From Tritrichomonas musculus (lineage: Eukaryota; Parabasalia; Tritrichomonadida; Tritrichomonadidae): a stretch of DNA of 64,000 bases. Positions 39,960 through 50,425 of the stretch are shown here, piece after piece. The notes beneath the pieces were generated by a model, which was not told the origin of the DNA, did not search any database, and saw only the letters and a list, made by a program, of their open reading frames with translations. Within the stretch, counting starts at the first letter, position 1. Each line of letters starts with the position of its first letter. Made by a program: the position numbers and the translations under genes. The stretch covers positions 620,001 to 684,000 of the forward strand of contig JAPFFF010000033.1 in assembly GCA_039105265.1 (NCBI GenBank). Reading direction: 5' to 3'.

Positions 39960-42494
39960 GCGACACCCGAAGTTTATCCGATATCGGTTTCTACAAGAAT
40001 AATGGATATAACTGGAGAAAAAACCTGAATTCCAGACGATCCTGATTGTCCTAAAGAGAACTTTGATGATCCATCAACATCCAAATGTGGACAAATATGT
40101 ACATCTGATAAAGGGGCTACATTTAGCTACAAATTCAAGGGTGTTCAATTTTTGGTAATAAAAATCCCAATATGGCACCTTCAAACTTTATTTAGATGAT
40201 GAAGATCTATCAATGAAAAACAAGACACAGAAGAAAACTATGCCTTATTGTGTACATAAAAAGTTTATAAATATGGTGAACATACAATTAAAGCTGTTGG
40301 AACCCCCGGCAGCTCTTTCTCAATGTTTAAATTTGCTTTTTGGCCAGAATTGAAAGCACGACGATTAAATATAACAGATATGGAATCTACTGGTGATTGG
40401 GCGTTAGAATCTGATGAGATTGGCGGTATTCGTGAGTACAGTACAAAACAAGGCTCAAGCAAATCATTAACAATTGAAGCACCAAAACTTTGGGTATACG
40501 GAACACCTGATCCAGGACATGGCAGGATGCGAATATCATTTAATACAATTGATCAAGTCGTCGACACAAAAGGAGACCGAAAAGATGGCAAACTTTTATG
40601 GCACCACATTTACAAGGACTTACTCTAGTGGTGCAATTACAATGAATCAACAAAGTAATACAAGTCCAGTATCCATTTCAAATTGTGTCTTTGATGACTG
40701 TGGAGGATCAAACTTAAGATGCTTCAATTTTGCCACACAAACTAAATCTTTCACATTCAGAAACAATGTAGCCCAAAACATGAAGGCCGTAAATTTGAGC
40801 TATTTTGGTCAGTTGTCACCTAACAATCAAATCACTACATTGGAATTAGAAAACATAACATTCCGTGATAACGCGTGCTATACCTATTATGGTGGTGGAA
40901 CTGGTCTTTGGATTGTTAAAGTAGAAACTGTTGAATTTGAAAGCTGCAACTTCATTAACAATGTTGCTTTACGCTCTCCTCTAGCACGTTATCAAAGGCC
41001 AGATAATAAAGCTTATTATTCTGGCGATGGTGGTGCCATGCAATACGGCTTTTCTGACTCTATTTCAAACATTAACTTGATCTATAACAAATGCAAGTTT
41101 TCAAAGAATAAAGCAGTTCGACATGGTGGTGCACTTGCCATTCAAACTGTTGGAACAGTTGAAATAACAAACTGTCAATTTGAAGAAAATGTTGCCAATT
41201 ATAAAGCACATGAATCATCAGCAGCTGCAAGACTCCTTGACAATTATTATGACTTAAAGAGTGAAGGAAGAGGTGGTGCCATTTATGTCAATCCTTCTTT
41301 CTCCTACAATAAATCAAACACAAACAGGAAAATACTTGAAAAGTATCAAGATTCAAGACTGCTCATTAACTTCAAATACAGTATTTGATGGCTTACATTG
41401 AAGGAGATGATAAAGGAACAACTTTCACCATTACTGGAAGCAATTTCACTAACAACTTTGACAAGACAATCAATTCAAAGAATAGAGGTGCCATTATCAC
41501 TGAGATTCAAAAATTGTTAGACTTGAAATTGGAAACAACAAATGAATTTAATCCAATTTCTGTTGGTGTTAAAGTAAATCCTGTCGTTTTTGTCGATCAC
41601 ACGAGCTACAGGACCAACACCAGAGACAACATCCACTGGAATCATCTTTGAACAATGCGAACCACGTTGTTACTCAGTTGATGAAGATAAAACAAAGCCA
41701 CTTACTTATGAAGTTTCCGGTCTTTATGTCAAAGACAAGAAAGAAGACAAAGATGGCGGAAGTGCTGTTTATTTGAAGGATTGTGGCTTAAGAATTGTTG
41801 AATCATCCTCCACTAATTGCCAAGCACCAAACATAAACAGTGGTGCCATTTACATAAACAGCACCATAAGAAGACTTACAATTTCCAAATTTGACTTTTT
41901 CAATGTTGACAATGTTGTCAAGTTTAACGTCATTGTCCTGTTTACGTAAGTTATTGTAACTTTATCGGAAATAAAGCAACTGCTGCAAAAGATGGTAATG
42001 GATTGTTTGGTGGTTGTGCTTTGTACTTGCATGTTAAAGCAGGTTCTGTCTTCGGTTGCACTTATGATAAAAATGTTGGTGAAGGAGGTGTAATGAAATT
42101 GATTAATGATTTCGATTCTTAAAGTAACTCTTTAGTTTTACAAATGAATAAAGATTACTTTTTGGTCTCCAATTGTTTGTTCAATGTAAATGACAAACAA
42201 TCAAGCTCAATTTACTACTATGCTGGTATATTTGGTTCCAGATTCGAGGTCAATAATTGCGTGTTCAATGGTGACCTTCAAAAAGATGTTCATCATATTG
42301 AAGGAAGCCAAATTGATAACAATTCACCTAAGCTTAAGGTGAAATATTGTAATTTCTCTATTGATCACTTGTCCTCTTTGAATATGAAGAACAGATTCTT
42401 GCAAGTAAACTTGAAAGAACAAATTTTCAACAGCAAACCTGATCGAAAAGCTCAATTATTATATTTATGTTTTATTGTGAGTAATAAAAAATAA
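39960..42494 (+). pseudogene. Broken Pmp-like (polymorphic membrane protein) beta-helix surface protein
   Basis: Pieces in several frames share one theme. The start has a Cys-containing block (DDPDCPKENFDDPSTSKCG, QICTSDKGATFSYKFKGVQF) and a jelly-roll-like part (YGEHTIKAVGTPGSSF). From 40600 come repeated right-handed beta-helix motifs: FRDN, GGGTGLWI, GDGGAMQYG, FSKNKAVRHGGALAI, FEENVAN, GRGGAIYVN, DGGSAVYLKDC and SGAIYINS. These are the GGAI and FxxN signatures of trichomonad Pmp-like proteins, which are large surface glycoproteins normally ending in a transmembrane helix. Here at least five frame changes and stops separate the pieces (stops near 40030, 40628, 41386, 41948, 42120), and no C-terminal membrane segment is found. 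Confidence 0.7.
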
Positions 42495-43204
42495 ATAATT
42501 CAAATTTTCCAATACTTATTCAATTTATTCAAAACAAATATAAATATATATATAAATATAAATATTTTAATATGTGTGGGTAGACGATCAAAACACGTTA
42601 TTTATGGACAAAAATTTTTTTTAGAAAATTAGTTATTTTCCATTTAAATGGTCATATAATACAATATAAAATGATAAGTAATTAAAATTTTAGACTATTT
42701 CTCTTTTTAATTATTTTCATTGAATTTGAAAAAATTGAGAAAAGGTAATACTATTTACTTATCTTATTATTTTCCCCATTTTTTATAGTATACAAATAAA
42801 TATTAAATATTTTTAAAATAACATAAATATTTATTTACAGCTAATTTTTATCGTAATGGAACTAAATTTACTACAATAAGGAAAAAATAGAAAAAAATAT
42901 AACCATTTTTTGTAAAAAACGTAAATAATTGAAAAAATATTGTAACACAATTTTTGAATAGTAAATATTTATTTCAAATAAATAAATAAATAAAATGATT
43001 TTAATATAAAAAACTGAGATATAACAATATTTTAAAAACATTGAAATTGAAAGGTAAAATATTTAGCCATTACAATAAGCTTATTGTATTAAAATTTGAT
43101 TATTTATTTGGCAGCTTAAGGCTAAAATAATCTGCCTTATAATAGGTCAATATAAACGGTTATGTATAATTAAAAAAAAATCGAATAAGTATTCAATTTT
43201 AATT

Positions 43205-43350
43205 GACCATAGGGAAGGCCAAAAAAAGCGGTAAACGAAAAAATCGACGGTTTTTCGTATAAGAAACCGTTTTTATTCACCATATTGAAGGCCAAAAAAA
43301 AAGCGGTATACGAAAAAATTGAAAGGTTTTCGTATAAAAATTCATTCAAT
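43205..43350. repeat. Two direct copies of a hairpin-forming sequence
   Basis: ACCATA, GAAGGCCAAAAAAA, GCGGTA and ACGAAAAAAT followed by a TTTTCGTATA ending occur twice, offset by about 75 bp. Inside each, CGAAAAA pairs with TTTTTCG (first copy) or ACGAAAA with TTTTCGT (second). The GGCC and CGG elements are unusual for the surroundings. Confidence 0.6.
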
Positions 43351-43616
43351 TTTGAGCTTTTTTGAGATTTTTTTAATCGTTAGACGATAATATTTAACTG
43401 AAATTTTAATGATCGTGATTTATATATTTTTCAATTATTTATGATCGAAAAAAATATTTTCTAAACGTTAAAATTTAATTAAAAAAGTTACTTTTAAACG
43501 ATTAAAAAATTATTAAAAAAATTAGCAAAAAACTATGTTTTTTAAAAGTATTTTTCATTTTCCACGATAAGACAAACTATAATTGAGAGGTCTGTTTCGT
43601 TTAAATTTATGCTGTA

Positions 43617-44080
43617 TATTTATTTAATGTTGGAATGTCTTTTTATCCAGTAATTTTTATATTAAAGATCATTTAAGTATTTTGTTTTTTAATAATTCAA
43701 TATTTCTGAAGAAGATGGAAAAAACGATAGTAATATAATCGATTATATCTTATTATTTTTTTCCTTTTTTATAGTAAACAAATAAATATTAAATATTTTT
43801 AAAATAACATAAATATTTATTTAATGTTGGAATGTCTTTTCATCCAGCCATTTTTTTATTAGAGCTCATTTAAGTATTTTGATTATAAATAATTCAATAT
43901 TTCTGAAGAAAATGGAAAAAAAATGCTTTTATAATCGATTATATCTTATTATTTTTTTCCTTTTTTATAGTAAACAAATAAATATTAAATATTTTAAAAA
44001 TAACATAAATATTTATTTAATGTTGGAATGTCTTTTCATCCAGCCATTTTTTTATTAAAGATCATTCAAGTTTGTCATTG
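43617..44080. repeat. 196-bp tandem repeat, about 2.4 copies
   Basis: Units begin with TATTTATTTAATGTTGGAAT at 43617, 43814 and 44010. Conserved inside are TCTTTTCATCCAGCC, CAATATTTCTGAAGAA, ATAATCGATTATATC and TATAGTAAACAAATAAATA. Confidence 0.8.
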
Positions 44081-44190
44081 TTTTCCAATCTATTTACCAA
44101 ACTATAAAAAAAAAATAAATGGAGACAAATCTTACAGACTTATAATATATATAATGTCACCTGCTAATTGAACCTTCTCTTATATGTTTC

Positions 44191-44814
44191 ATTGAAAATC
44201 AGAATGATATGGAAGAAAGCTATCAAAATTTGATTCAATTTTTCGACGATTTTAAAAAATCAGAAAAAACTGATGATTTAAAAGAGAATTTAAGCATTAT
44301 TATTTCAAATTCAAAGTATTTCCATCGAAATCATGATTTTTGGGAAAAATAATATAATTCTTTTGAGATCAAATCATAAAATTTTGGTCAAATATCTAAA
44401 GATTTCACATATTTAAGAAGAATAAGCCATTTATTTTTATTCAATGAATAAAATTGTGATTCTTGATCTTCAAATTATATAAATTTTCTTTGATACTAAG
44501 TTTATGAATAATAATAATATTCTTTATTTTTATCCTGAAATAAGCGCAATGTTAAAAAATAAAATAGATATTGAAGATGCTATTTATCATGAAAAAGATA
44601 TTTTTTGGAAAAAAGTAAAAATGGAGAAAATGATACATTAGCCTGTAAAATCATTCAAGTAGACTTATTTGATGAGTTTATTTTAAAATTGCATTATTTA
44701 CATAGATATTTGCTTATATTTTCAGTGAAGCTAACTTCTTTCAAACCCCACAATTATTTCTATAAGACTTTACAATTAAAATATTTAACGATTATTTTAA
44801 ATACAAAAACATAA
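44191..44814 (+). pseudogene. Relic of a DUF3447 gene on the plus strand
   Basis: ESYQNLIQFFDDFKKSEKT, ENLSIIISNSKYFHRNHDFW and, later, EKSKNGENDTLACKIIQ with DLFDEFI correspond in order to the N-terminal and central blocks of the DUF3447 genes in this window (for example ENYQNLISFFNE, SNISKNHFRGHNFS and RKKGENDNEINEIIRNDS with IEEFI). Several stops and frame changes separate them, and the C-terminal half is missing. The remaining open part is 44605-44814. Confidence 0.6.
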
Positions 44815-45059
44815 AATTATACTATCTAACCTAATGTTCATTATTTCCTCATAATATTTATATTTATTTCTTAGCATATAGTAATAAAAAATATATCATA
44901 ATATTTTAGATTTTTATGGAACAGAATCTAGTACCCACACATATATATTTTATTATATAAATTAGATTTTTTGCAAATATTTGTTGAATTATTTTTAAAA
45001 AATGATATTATATATATAAATAAATTATTAAATATAAGTTTATGTTGATTATTTAGATC

Positions 45060-46420
45060 TTTAAAGAATGTTTTTTCTCATTTATTACAAAACTCCTTTT
45101 TTTCATAAGATAAATGTCGCAAATTTTGATTATTATCTTTTTTTAAAGTTCTACTTTCAAATATTTTGAGTGGAACTGCTCTGAGATCATAATTTTTATA
45201 AAATTATTCATTTATAAATGCAGTTGAATAATTTATTTTAGCATATATATGCAGAGTTCTAAGTATTCTTATATATCGGAGTGATAAAAAGCATAAAAAT
45301 ATATCATTTTTCGATCAAAATCTTCAGGTTCAAAATGCAACGTTGAAATATGCTCTACTTTTGGTTCAACAATTGTGTCATCTGAATTTAATAATGCTTC
45401 TATTTTCTGATTTACCAACGAAATGTTCAACATACGAAAGAACATTAAAAATAGATTATGAATATTAAATTTGATAAAAGATTTTGAGTTTCTTTTGAAT
45501 TCTGTTTTGATTACTAAAAGTAATTAATGGCATTAAAATAATATTCTTGATATACCAAAAAAATAGAATTTAGATGACCAATTAAATTCTTCTTTGTTAT
45601 TTTGTTTTCATGCAAAGAAAACAAACTTAGAGGCAAACTGTAATGTATTTTTGTCATTTTATCATTGAAAAAGGAAATTTCTGGAACATGCTTTAGAATA
45701 CTTCTTATTTGTTGAATATCAACAAAGACACTCTTTTCGCCAAAATTCATGTGAACTAGATTGGATAATAAACGGTATCTTAAACGTTTGCAAAGATGCA
45801 TAAAATCAGGAGAAATTCGAATCATTAAAACTTTTTCATTAGAAAATATGTTTTTTTTAATCGATTTATGTTTGATTGATAGAAAAGTTCATTAAGATTC
45901 GAGTATCCATTATCTCCATCAAAAGTAAATGAAACTATTTCTACTCTCAAATTATGAAGTATTTTCCTAATTTTGTATAGTATATCAATGATCAAAGGAT
46001 TGGATTCCCCATTACAACTTGGGTGAATATATAAAGCTATTGGTTTCAAAATTTCATGAAATGGGTTCATTTGAAATACGAATCCCGATTTAATAATAGT
46101 ATACAAGTTGCTTTTAATAAACTTTACAAAAGAGTTCAAATCTCTTGAAAACAAAGTGTATTCCTTTTTACTTAATTGATTATCATTTTCAAATCCTGAA
46201 GTGATTCATGTTGGGTCTACTGTAACTTCCGGTTTAAAGAATAATGCGTCAACCGCTAGTGAAGCATAAATTTTGGTCGTGCTTATGATTTTATAATTAG
46301 CTTTATATGCTGATATGATATCTGGAATTTTGGTAATATCAGTTATGGACTCTGAAAAGTTTTGGGTACAGCCCTTAATTTTATCTCCTATAATTTTAGG
46401 ATCAGATAATACTGGCATAT
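45060..46420 (-). mobile_element. Decayed transposase-like gene, same family as 19200-20602
   Basis: Minus-strand pieces in order: a start with KIYASLAVDALFFKPEVTVD; SRDLNSFVKFIKSNLYTII; GFVFQMNPFHEILKPIALYI; EIVSFTFDGDNGYSNLNELF; SPDFMHLCKRLRYRLLSNLV; VFVDIQQIRSILKHVPEIS; then HISTLHFEPEDFDRK. The FDGD and M/L-H-L-x-K-R-x-R-Y-R motifs mark a dispersed trichomonad family with about 450 residues. The AVDA and FDGD Asp residues may be DDE-type catalytic residues; that is inference. A stop after VTVDPT and frame changes near 45825 and 45514 break it. It is flanked on the right by a MITE-like element. Confidence 0.5.
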
Positions 46421-46478
46421 ATTAATGCAAAACTTCATATGGATTTTTAGATTGTTCATATACTTCAATACACATTTG

Positions 46479-46930
46479 ATATATATAGTAGTATAGTATA
46501 GGATCCCCCCGCACTACTCCAGGGGTTCGCACCCCAGAATCCCTTTCAAAAAGCCCACATTCAAAAAGTTCACAACAAAAAAATCCAAAACTAAAACTAT
46601 TATCGTCTCTAACTCAAGATTATTTTAGCCCAAAAAAATCTACCTAAATGAATTTATGGGCTAAAGCCCATCGGGGGCATATTCCCCAGATTTTCTGTGC
46701 TAAAACCCATCATGAATCCTCCCTCTTTTGCTCATGTAAAATCTTTTCTTTTTTGTTTTCTCCCCACTCTCGTCCCCAGCTGGAAGGAGGGGGGAGCTCA
46801 GACTACCTTTTGGGCTATATATTTAAACACCTAGTGAAGCTCACTCCTAATGTAGTTCGCTAATATAGAACGTCCCGTTAAGAAGGTCAAATCTACGGTA
46901 GCGGAGCCTATACTATACTACTTATATCAT
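46479..46930. mobile_element. MITE-like element with 16-bp terminal inverted repeats
   Basis: AGTAGTATAGTATAGG at 46487-46502 is perfectly inverted at 46907-46922, and the symmetry continues imperfectly outward (GATATA / TATATC). The 440-bp interior is much richer in G and C than anything around it (GGATCCCCCC, CCATCGGGGGC, GGAAGGAGGGGGGAGC) and has no convincing protein. Short length, terminal inverted repeats and foreign base composition fit a non-autonomous DNA transposon. No clear target-site duplication could be fixed. It sits just beyond the start of the transposase relic at 45060-46420. Confidence 0.55.
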
Positions 46931-47007
46931 CAGAACGAGGAGTTCCATTGATATAAAGATACACTATTTCATTAACTATTTGACTATTATCACTTGAAAA
47001 CAACTTT

Positions 47008-47394
47008 TTATATTGATTTATTTCTTTTCTTTATTTGTTTATTATTAACGTTAATTGTACTATTTTTTTTTTTCAAGTTATCAGTAAATGCTTTTTTGTT
47101 TTGCTTTTGCTTTTGTCTCTTTTTAAAAAGAACTTCACGTCCTTTAATTAATTTTGAATCCATTGAACATTCATTACAACGCTGATTTGGTAGATCACAG
47201 TGTTGTGTCTTGCACTGCTGATGAAAACCATATAGTTGTGTTGAATTCATTGGTTGAAGCGAATTCAAAGTTTTTGGTGAATTCAATTGATATGGTGAAT
47301 TAAACGAAAAAGGAGAGTTAGGTAGCAATGGTGAATTCAAAGATATTGGTGAATTCAATGATTGTGGTGAACTCAAAGGTCGCGGTGAACTCAA
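47008..47394 (-). CDS. Ser-Pro repeat protein with a basic tail (possibly 5' disrupted)
   Basis: 128 residues. The first 50 are a six-residue repeat, LNSPxS (LNSPISLNSPLLPNSP), encoded by an 18-bp DNA repeat TTGAATTCACC. Then come a Cys-containing stretch (CKTQHCDLPNQRCNECSMD) with a possible small metal site and a Lys-rich tail (FKKRQKQKQNKKAF). There is no ATG: the frame begins at a TTG, and the repeat continues upstream in another frame after a CCCCC run at about 47401, where one extra C would explain the shift. A further open stretch upstream reads VTEDGIVILVCDKQ. No family is recognised; the basic tail could be a nuclear or nucleic-acid-binding segment. Confidence 0.35.
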   Translation of the reverse strand: MSSPRPLSSPQSLNSPISLNSPLLPNSPFSFNSPYQLNSPKTLNSLQPMNSTQLYGFHQQCKTQHCDLPNQRCNECSMDSKLIKGREVLFKKRQKQKQNKKAFTDNLKKKNSTINVNNKQIKKRNKSI

Positions 47395-47485
47395 TGATAT
47401 TGGGGGAATTCAATATTTGTAGCGAATAATTCTTTTTCTATTTGCTTATCACAAACTAAAATCACTATTCCATCTTCGGTAACTG

Positions 47486-47511
47486 AAATAATAATAATAA
47501 TAATAATAATA
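47486..47511. repeat. (AAT)n microsatellite
   Basis: About eight and a half ATA/AAT triplets in a row. Confidence 0.9.
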
Positions 47512-47521
47512 AAGATATTTC

Positions 47522-47570
47522 TTGCCCCCAACGGTTAAGGTCAAAATTGACACTATATCGTACTTCAGAA
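47522..47570 (-). promoter_or_regulatory. Conserved motif with Myb-site-like AACGGTT and TATCGTAC, copy 1
   Basis: AACGGTTAAGGT, then AATTGAC and TATCGTACTT, is shared with 50426-50480 in the same orientation and spacing. AACGG is the animal Myb core; TATCGT resembles the Myb recognition elements described in Trichomonas vaginalis promoters. It lies upstream of the minus-strand Ser-Pro frame. Confidence 0.35.
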
Positions 47571-47795
47571 AAAATTGGCGAGAACTTTTTTGCCCTTTTG
47601 TGAAAAATACCATGAGTAGCAACTCACGCTTTTTTTACGAAAATTTCTAAAAAATCATTTTTATTAAAAAGCAACTCTAGATGAAATTTCTTCCATCTGG
47701 AGTAAGTTATTCGTATTTAGTATCTCATTATATTTTAGTTATTTCTCAAAAAAAAAAAAAATTATATAGAAATATATGAATTAATTAGTTAAGTT

Positions 47796-49223
47796 TTAGT
47801 GATTTCGGTTTTTGCATTTGAAAATGCATTTGCTTAAGCATACGACGACTAAAACTAACAAATAAAATGCTAATGGCGCAATAATACCAAAATATAATAT
47901 ATTACTTAAGAAGCAAAAATCAGAAATTTTACCATACTTCAAGTCACTTATCTTATTTTCATACCATTTATCAAAATCTTTTTTAGTTTTTTCACTTTGG
48001 TTATAAGCCCAATCGCGCGCACCTTCAGTTCCTTCAACGAAAAAATTAAAGCATTTGACATTTTCCCCATCAATTACACCTTTTTTCCTGGCATTACTTA
48101 CTGTCATTTTGGTACAAACAGTTATAATAATAAACAGAGACACGAATACAATGAATCTTATGATTATGAAAATTATATATCTTTTGGTATATTGTCTAAT
48201 ATTCATTGTTTTTTTTATGTATTTTCTACTTATTATTCTAAATACAATATAAAATACTATCATCAAAATTAATGAAATCCAAGTTATTTCCAATAATTTA
48301 TAAACCTTCTTTCCTGACTTATATCCATGTTCAAACCAAGGGTATATTTGTGCCCACCAATATAAAAGTGATATACCAAGAATAAGATAACAAAATGAAA
48401 AAAAAACGAGGATGCAAAAAAATTTAGATTGAAATGAATCGAATTCCAAACTTTGGAAATAACTATCACTTGTTTCCATATTATCACAACCTTCAAATGC
48501 ATCAATTCCTATTTTTTTAATAGAAGAAGGAATTAAAGCTTTTCGAAGAGAATTACAATTAGCAAAAGCATGATTTTCAATTTTATTAACCGATGATGGA
48601 ATTGATATATTTTCGAGTGAAGTACAAAAGGCGAATGAGTAACTTTCAATTGACACCACTGATGATGGGATTTCTACTTGCATTAGGAAAGAACAGTGCG
48701 CAAATGAATAATTTCCAATCGACGTGACAGATGATGGAATTGTTATTTCTTTCAAAGAACGACAGGAATCAAAAACATTATCTTCGATTGAATGAAGTCC
48801 AAAAGGAATTATTATTCCAGTTAATGACGTGCATTCTTTAAAAGCACTTTGTCCAATCGATTTCATTGAATAAGGCATTGATACATGAACTAAAGATGAG
48901 CACAAATAAAAAGCAGATTCTTCGATTATTGTTACTGAAGATGGAATTGATATCTTTGTTAATGACATGCATCTTCTAAACGCATTTTTTCCAATTGTTG
49001 TTACGGATGATGGAATTGACACTTTATCTAATAATGTGCATCCACAAAAAGAATTTTCACCAATTGTTGTTATATTATGTGGGATTGCAATTTGTCTTAA
49101 TTCTGTTTTATTTTCAAATAAGCCAGAAGTATCATGAATTTCTGATGATGATAATAAAATATAAATACTTTCAATATCATTTTTACTAGCTGCTTCACTG
49201 ATTGCATCATTATAAAATAAATG
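47796..49223 (-). CDS. BspA-like LRR protein with C-terminal transmembrane helices (probable 3' part of a DUF3447 fusion)
   Basis: The frame is open from 49223 but has no ATG before residues that are already conserved. It begins with an ankyrin-like unit (NDAISEAASKNDIESIYILL), then runs into about eight BspA-type LRRs (FRRCMSLTKISIPSSVTII, FAHCSFLMQVEIPSSVVSI). After FEGCDNMETSD there are four hydrophobic segments: ILVFFSFCYLILGISLLYWW, WISLILMIVFYIVFRII, YIIFIIIRFIVFVSLFIIIT and FGIIAPLAFYLLVLVVVCL, and a basic end KCKNRNH. A loop of about 75 residues separates the last two helices. Taken with the DUF3447 gene 60 bp upstream it forms a composite DUF3447-ankyrin-LRR-transmembrane protein. 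No signal peptide is present, so membrane topology is unclear. Confidence 0.65.
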   Translation of the reverse strand, partial: HLFYNDAISEAASKNDIESIYILLSSSEIHDTSGLFENKTELRQIAIPHNITTIGENSFCGCTLLDKVSIPSSVTTIGKNAFRRCMSLTKISIPSSVTIIEESAFYLCSSLVHVSMPYSMKSIGQSAFKECTSLTGIIIPFGLHSIEDNVFDSCRSLKEITIPSSVTSIGNYSFAHCSFLMQVEIPSSVVSIESYSFAFCTSLENISIPSSVNKIENHAFANCNSLRKALIPSSIKKIGIDAFEGCDNMETSDSYFQSLEFDSFQSKFFCILVFFSFCYLILGISLLYWWAQIYPWFEHGYKSGKKVYKLLEITWISLILMIVFYIVFRIISRKYIKKTMNIRQYTKRYIIFIIIRFIVFVSLFIIITVCTKMTVSNARKKGVIDGENVKCFNFFVEGTEGARDWAYNQSEKTKKDFDKWYENKISDLKYGKISDFCFLSNILYFGIIAPLAFYLLVLVVVCLSKCIFKCKNRNH

Positions 49224-49284
49224 TTAAAGAACTATTATTAAAAGGAAAACATGTTATTAAACATCATTTAAATACTAATTTTTT
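49224..49284 (-). other. Stop-containing gap between DUF3447 and ankyrin-LRR parts
   Basis: 60 bases with stops in all three minus-strand frames; includes TTTAATAACATG and TTTTAATAATAG, similar to the spacers at 29650-32260. Either an intron, a loop spacer or a break. Confidence 0.4.
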
Positions 49285-50373
49285 TTAGAAAACTTTTGCA
49301 TCATCTTTCATACTTATCTGCCTTGGTTTTATATAAAGTTCAACAAGTTTAGAGTAATTATACTTGCATAAATAGTAAAAGTTGATACTGTCACCAAATT
49401 CATTTGGAATTTGATTAATGTTGTAATATTTGAAAATTGGTTTATAATCTATTTTTTCTTTTTCATTAAATAGATTTTTAAAATAATTTGCAATATCATT
49501 GTGATGGCATTTGATTGCTTCATGAAAACATGAATGATAATTTCCATTTGGTGGTTCGACATGACAATTTTCTAAATGATGAATGATTTCGTCATTTTTA
49601 CCATGTATAGCATACAACCATAAAGATGGATACAAAGAAACATTATTTGCTTTTAAATAAAGGAAAATTTGAAGAGATCCATAAAACGCGGCATATTCTA
49701 TTAAATATGGTTCATTTTCAATTAAAAATGAATTTGTTTCATATATTGACTCTTTAATTTTTGATGAAAGATAAAAGTTTGTTTGATGAATGTATGATAC
49801 GAAATCATCAATTGAATCATTACGTATGAGCTGACTGATGTATGAATCATTTTCACCAATTAGACGTTTACGTTCAAATACTTTCATATTTTTTTCATTG
49901 ATATGTAGCTTTGCTTCTATTTTTAGTTGTTGATTAAGAAAATTCATAATTTCTGGATAAAAAAAGAGATAATATTTGTTTGTTTTTTTAGTTTGGCGAA
50001 AAATCAATTGAACAATTTCTTCATCAACAGTGATAATTTTATTTTTAATAAGGAACAAAACAATCCATTTATTATTTTTACAGATTTGAAATAGTTCAGA
50101 ATTGGACAAATACCTTGTAATATGCTGGAATAAGAATTGAAATATTTTTTCGAATTTTTGGAAGAAATTCAGGCCACGATGATGATTGTCGCATATTTTT
50201 ATTATAATGCGAAGGAGTAAAATTGTTTCTTCTTTACTTTCGCATATATTTTGCTCTTTTATTATGTTTTCAATATGGTAAAAATCTAAATTATCAGGGT
50301 TCTCGTTTTCTATGTATTCAATAATGGCATCATACATTTCATTCTTTGCATTGAGATATTCTTGATGCTCCAT
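49285..50373 (-). CDS. DUF3447 / ankyrin-type protein, N-terminal part of a composite gene
   Basis: 362 residues from an ATG with TTTTCATC, an Inr-like motif, 7-14 bases upstream. All family blocks are present: HRGLNFFQKFEKIFQFLF, SNSELFQICKNNKWIVLFLI, ERKRLIGENDSYISQLIRND, SIYETNSFLI, LIEYAAFYGSLQIFLYL, SLWLYAIHGKNDEIIHHL, EAIKCHHNDIANYF and FYYLCKYNYSKLVELYI. The first two thirds are helical and specific to the family; the last third is ankyrin-like. It is the best preserved DUF3447 copy in the window. It is followed on the same strand by the ankyrin-LRR-membrane frame at 47796-49223. A conserved Myb-site-like motif lies 55-105 bp upstream. Confidence 0.75.
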   Translation of the reverse strand: MEHQEYLNAKNEMYDAIIEYIENENPDNLDFYHIENIIKEQNICESKEETILLLRIIIKICDNHHRGLNFFQKFEKIFQFLFQHITRYLSNSELFQICKNNKWIVLFLIKNKIITVDEEIVQLIFRQTKKTNKYYLFFYPEIMNFLNQQLKIEAKLHINEKNMKVFERKRLIGENDSYISQLIRNDSIDDFVSYIHQTNFYLSSKIKESIYETNSFLIENEPYLIEYAAFYGSLQIFLYLKANNVSLYPSLWLYAIHGKNDEIIHHLENCHVEPPNGNYHSCFHEAIKCHHNDIANYFKNLFNEKEKIDYKPIFKYYNINQIPNEFGDSINFYYLCKYNYSKLVELYIKPRQISMKDDAKVF

Positions 50374-50379
50374 TTAGTT

Positions 50380-50387
50380 GATGAAAA
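50380..50387 (-). promoter_or_regulatory. Inr-like element of the DUF3447 gene
   Basis: TTTTCATC on the minus strand, 7-14 bases before the ATG at 50373. Confidence 0.45.
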
Positions 50388-50425
50388 TAATTTTTATGAT
50401 TTGAATTTGAAGTCAAATCATATTT

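Larger units (their letters stand above)
42495..44190. other. Noncoding repeat-rich region
   Basis: No gene. It holds a hairpin-bearing duplicate near 43205 and a 196-bp tandem repeat from 43617, both listed separately. A piece of the 196-bp repeat also occurs alone at about 42755-42840. Confidence 0.6.

Noticed and set aside
46648-46863. 71-residue frame inside the MITE-like element
   Set aside because: It is a consequence of the GC-rich interior and has no recognisable domain; non-autonomous elements carry none.
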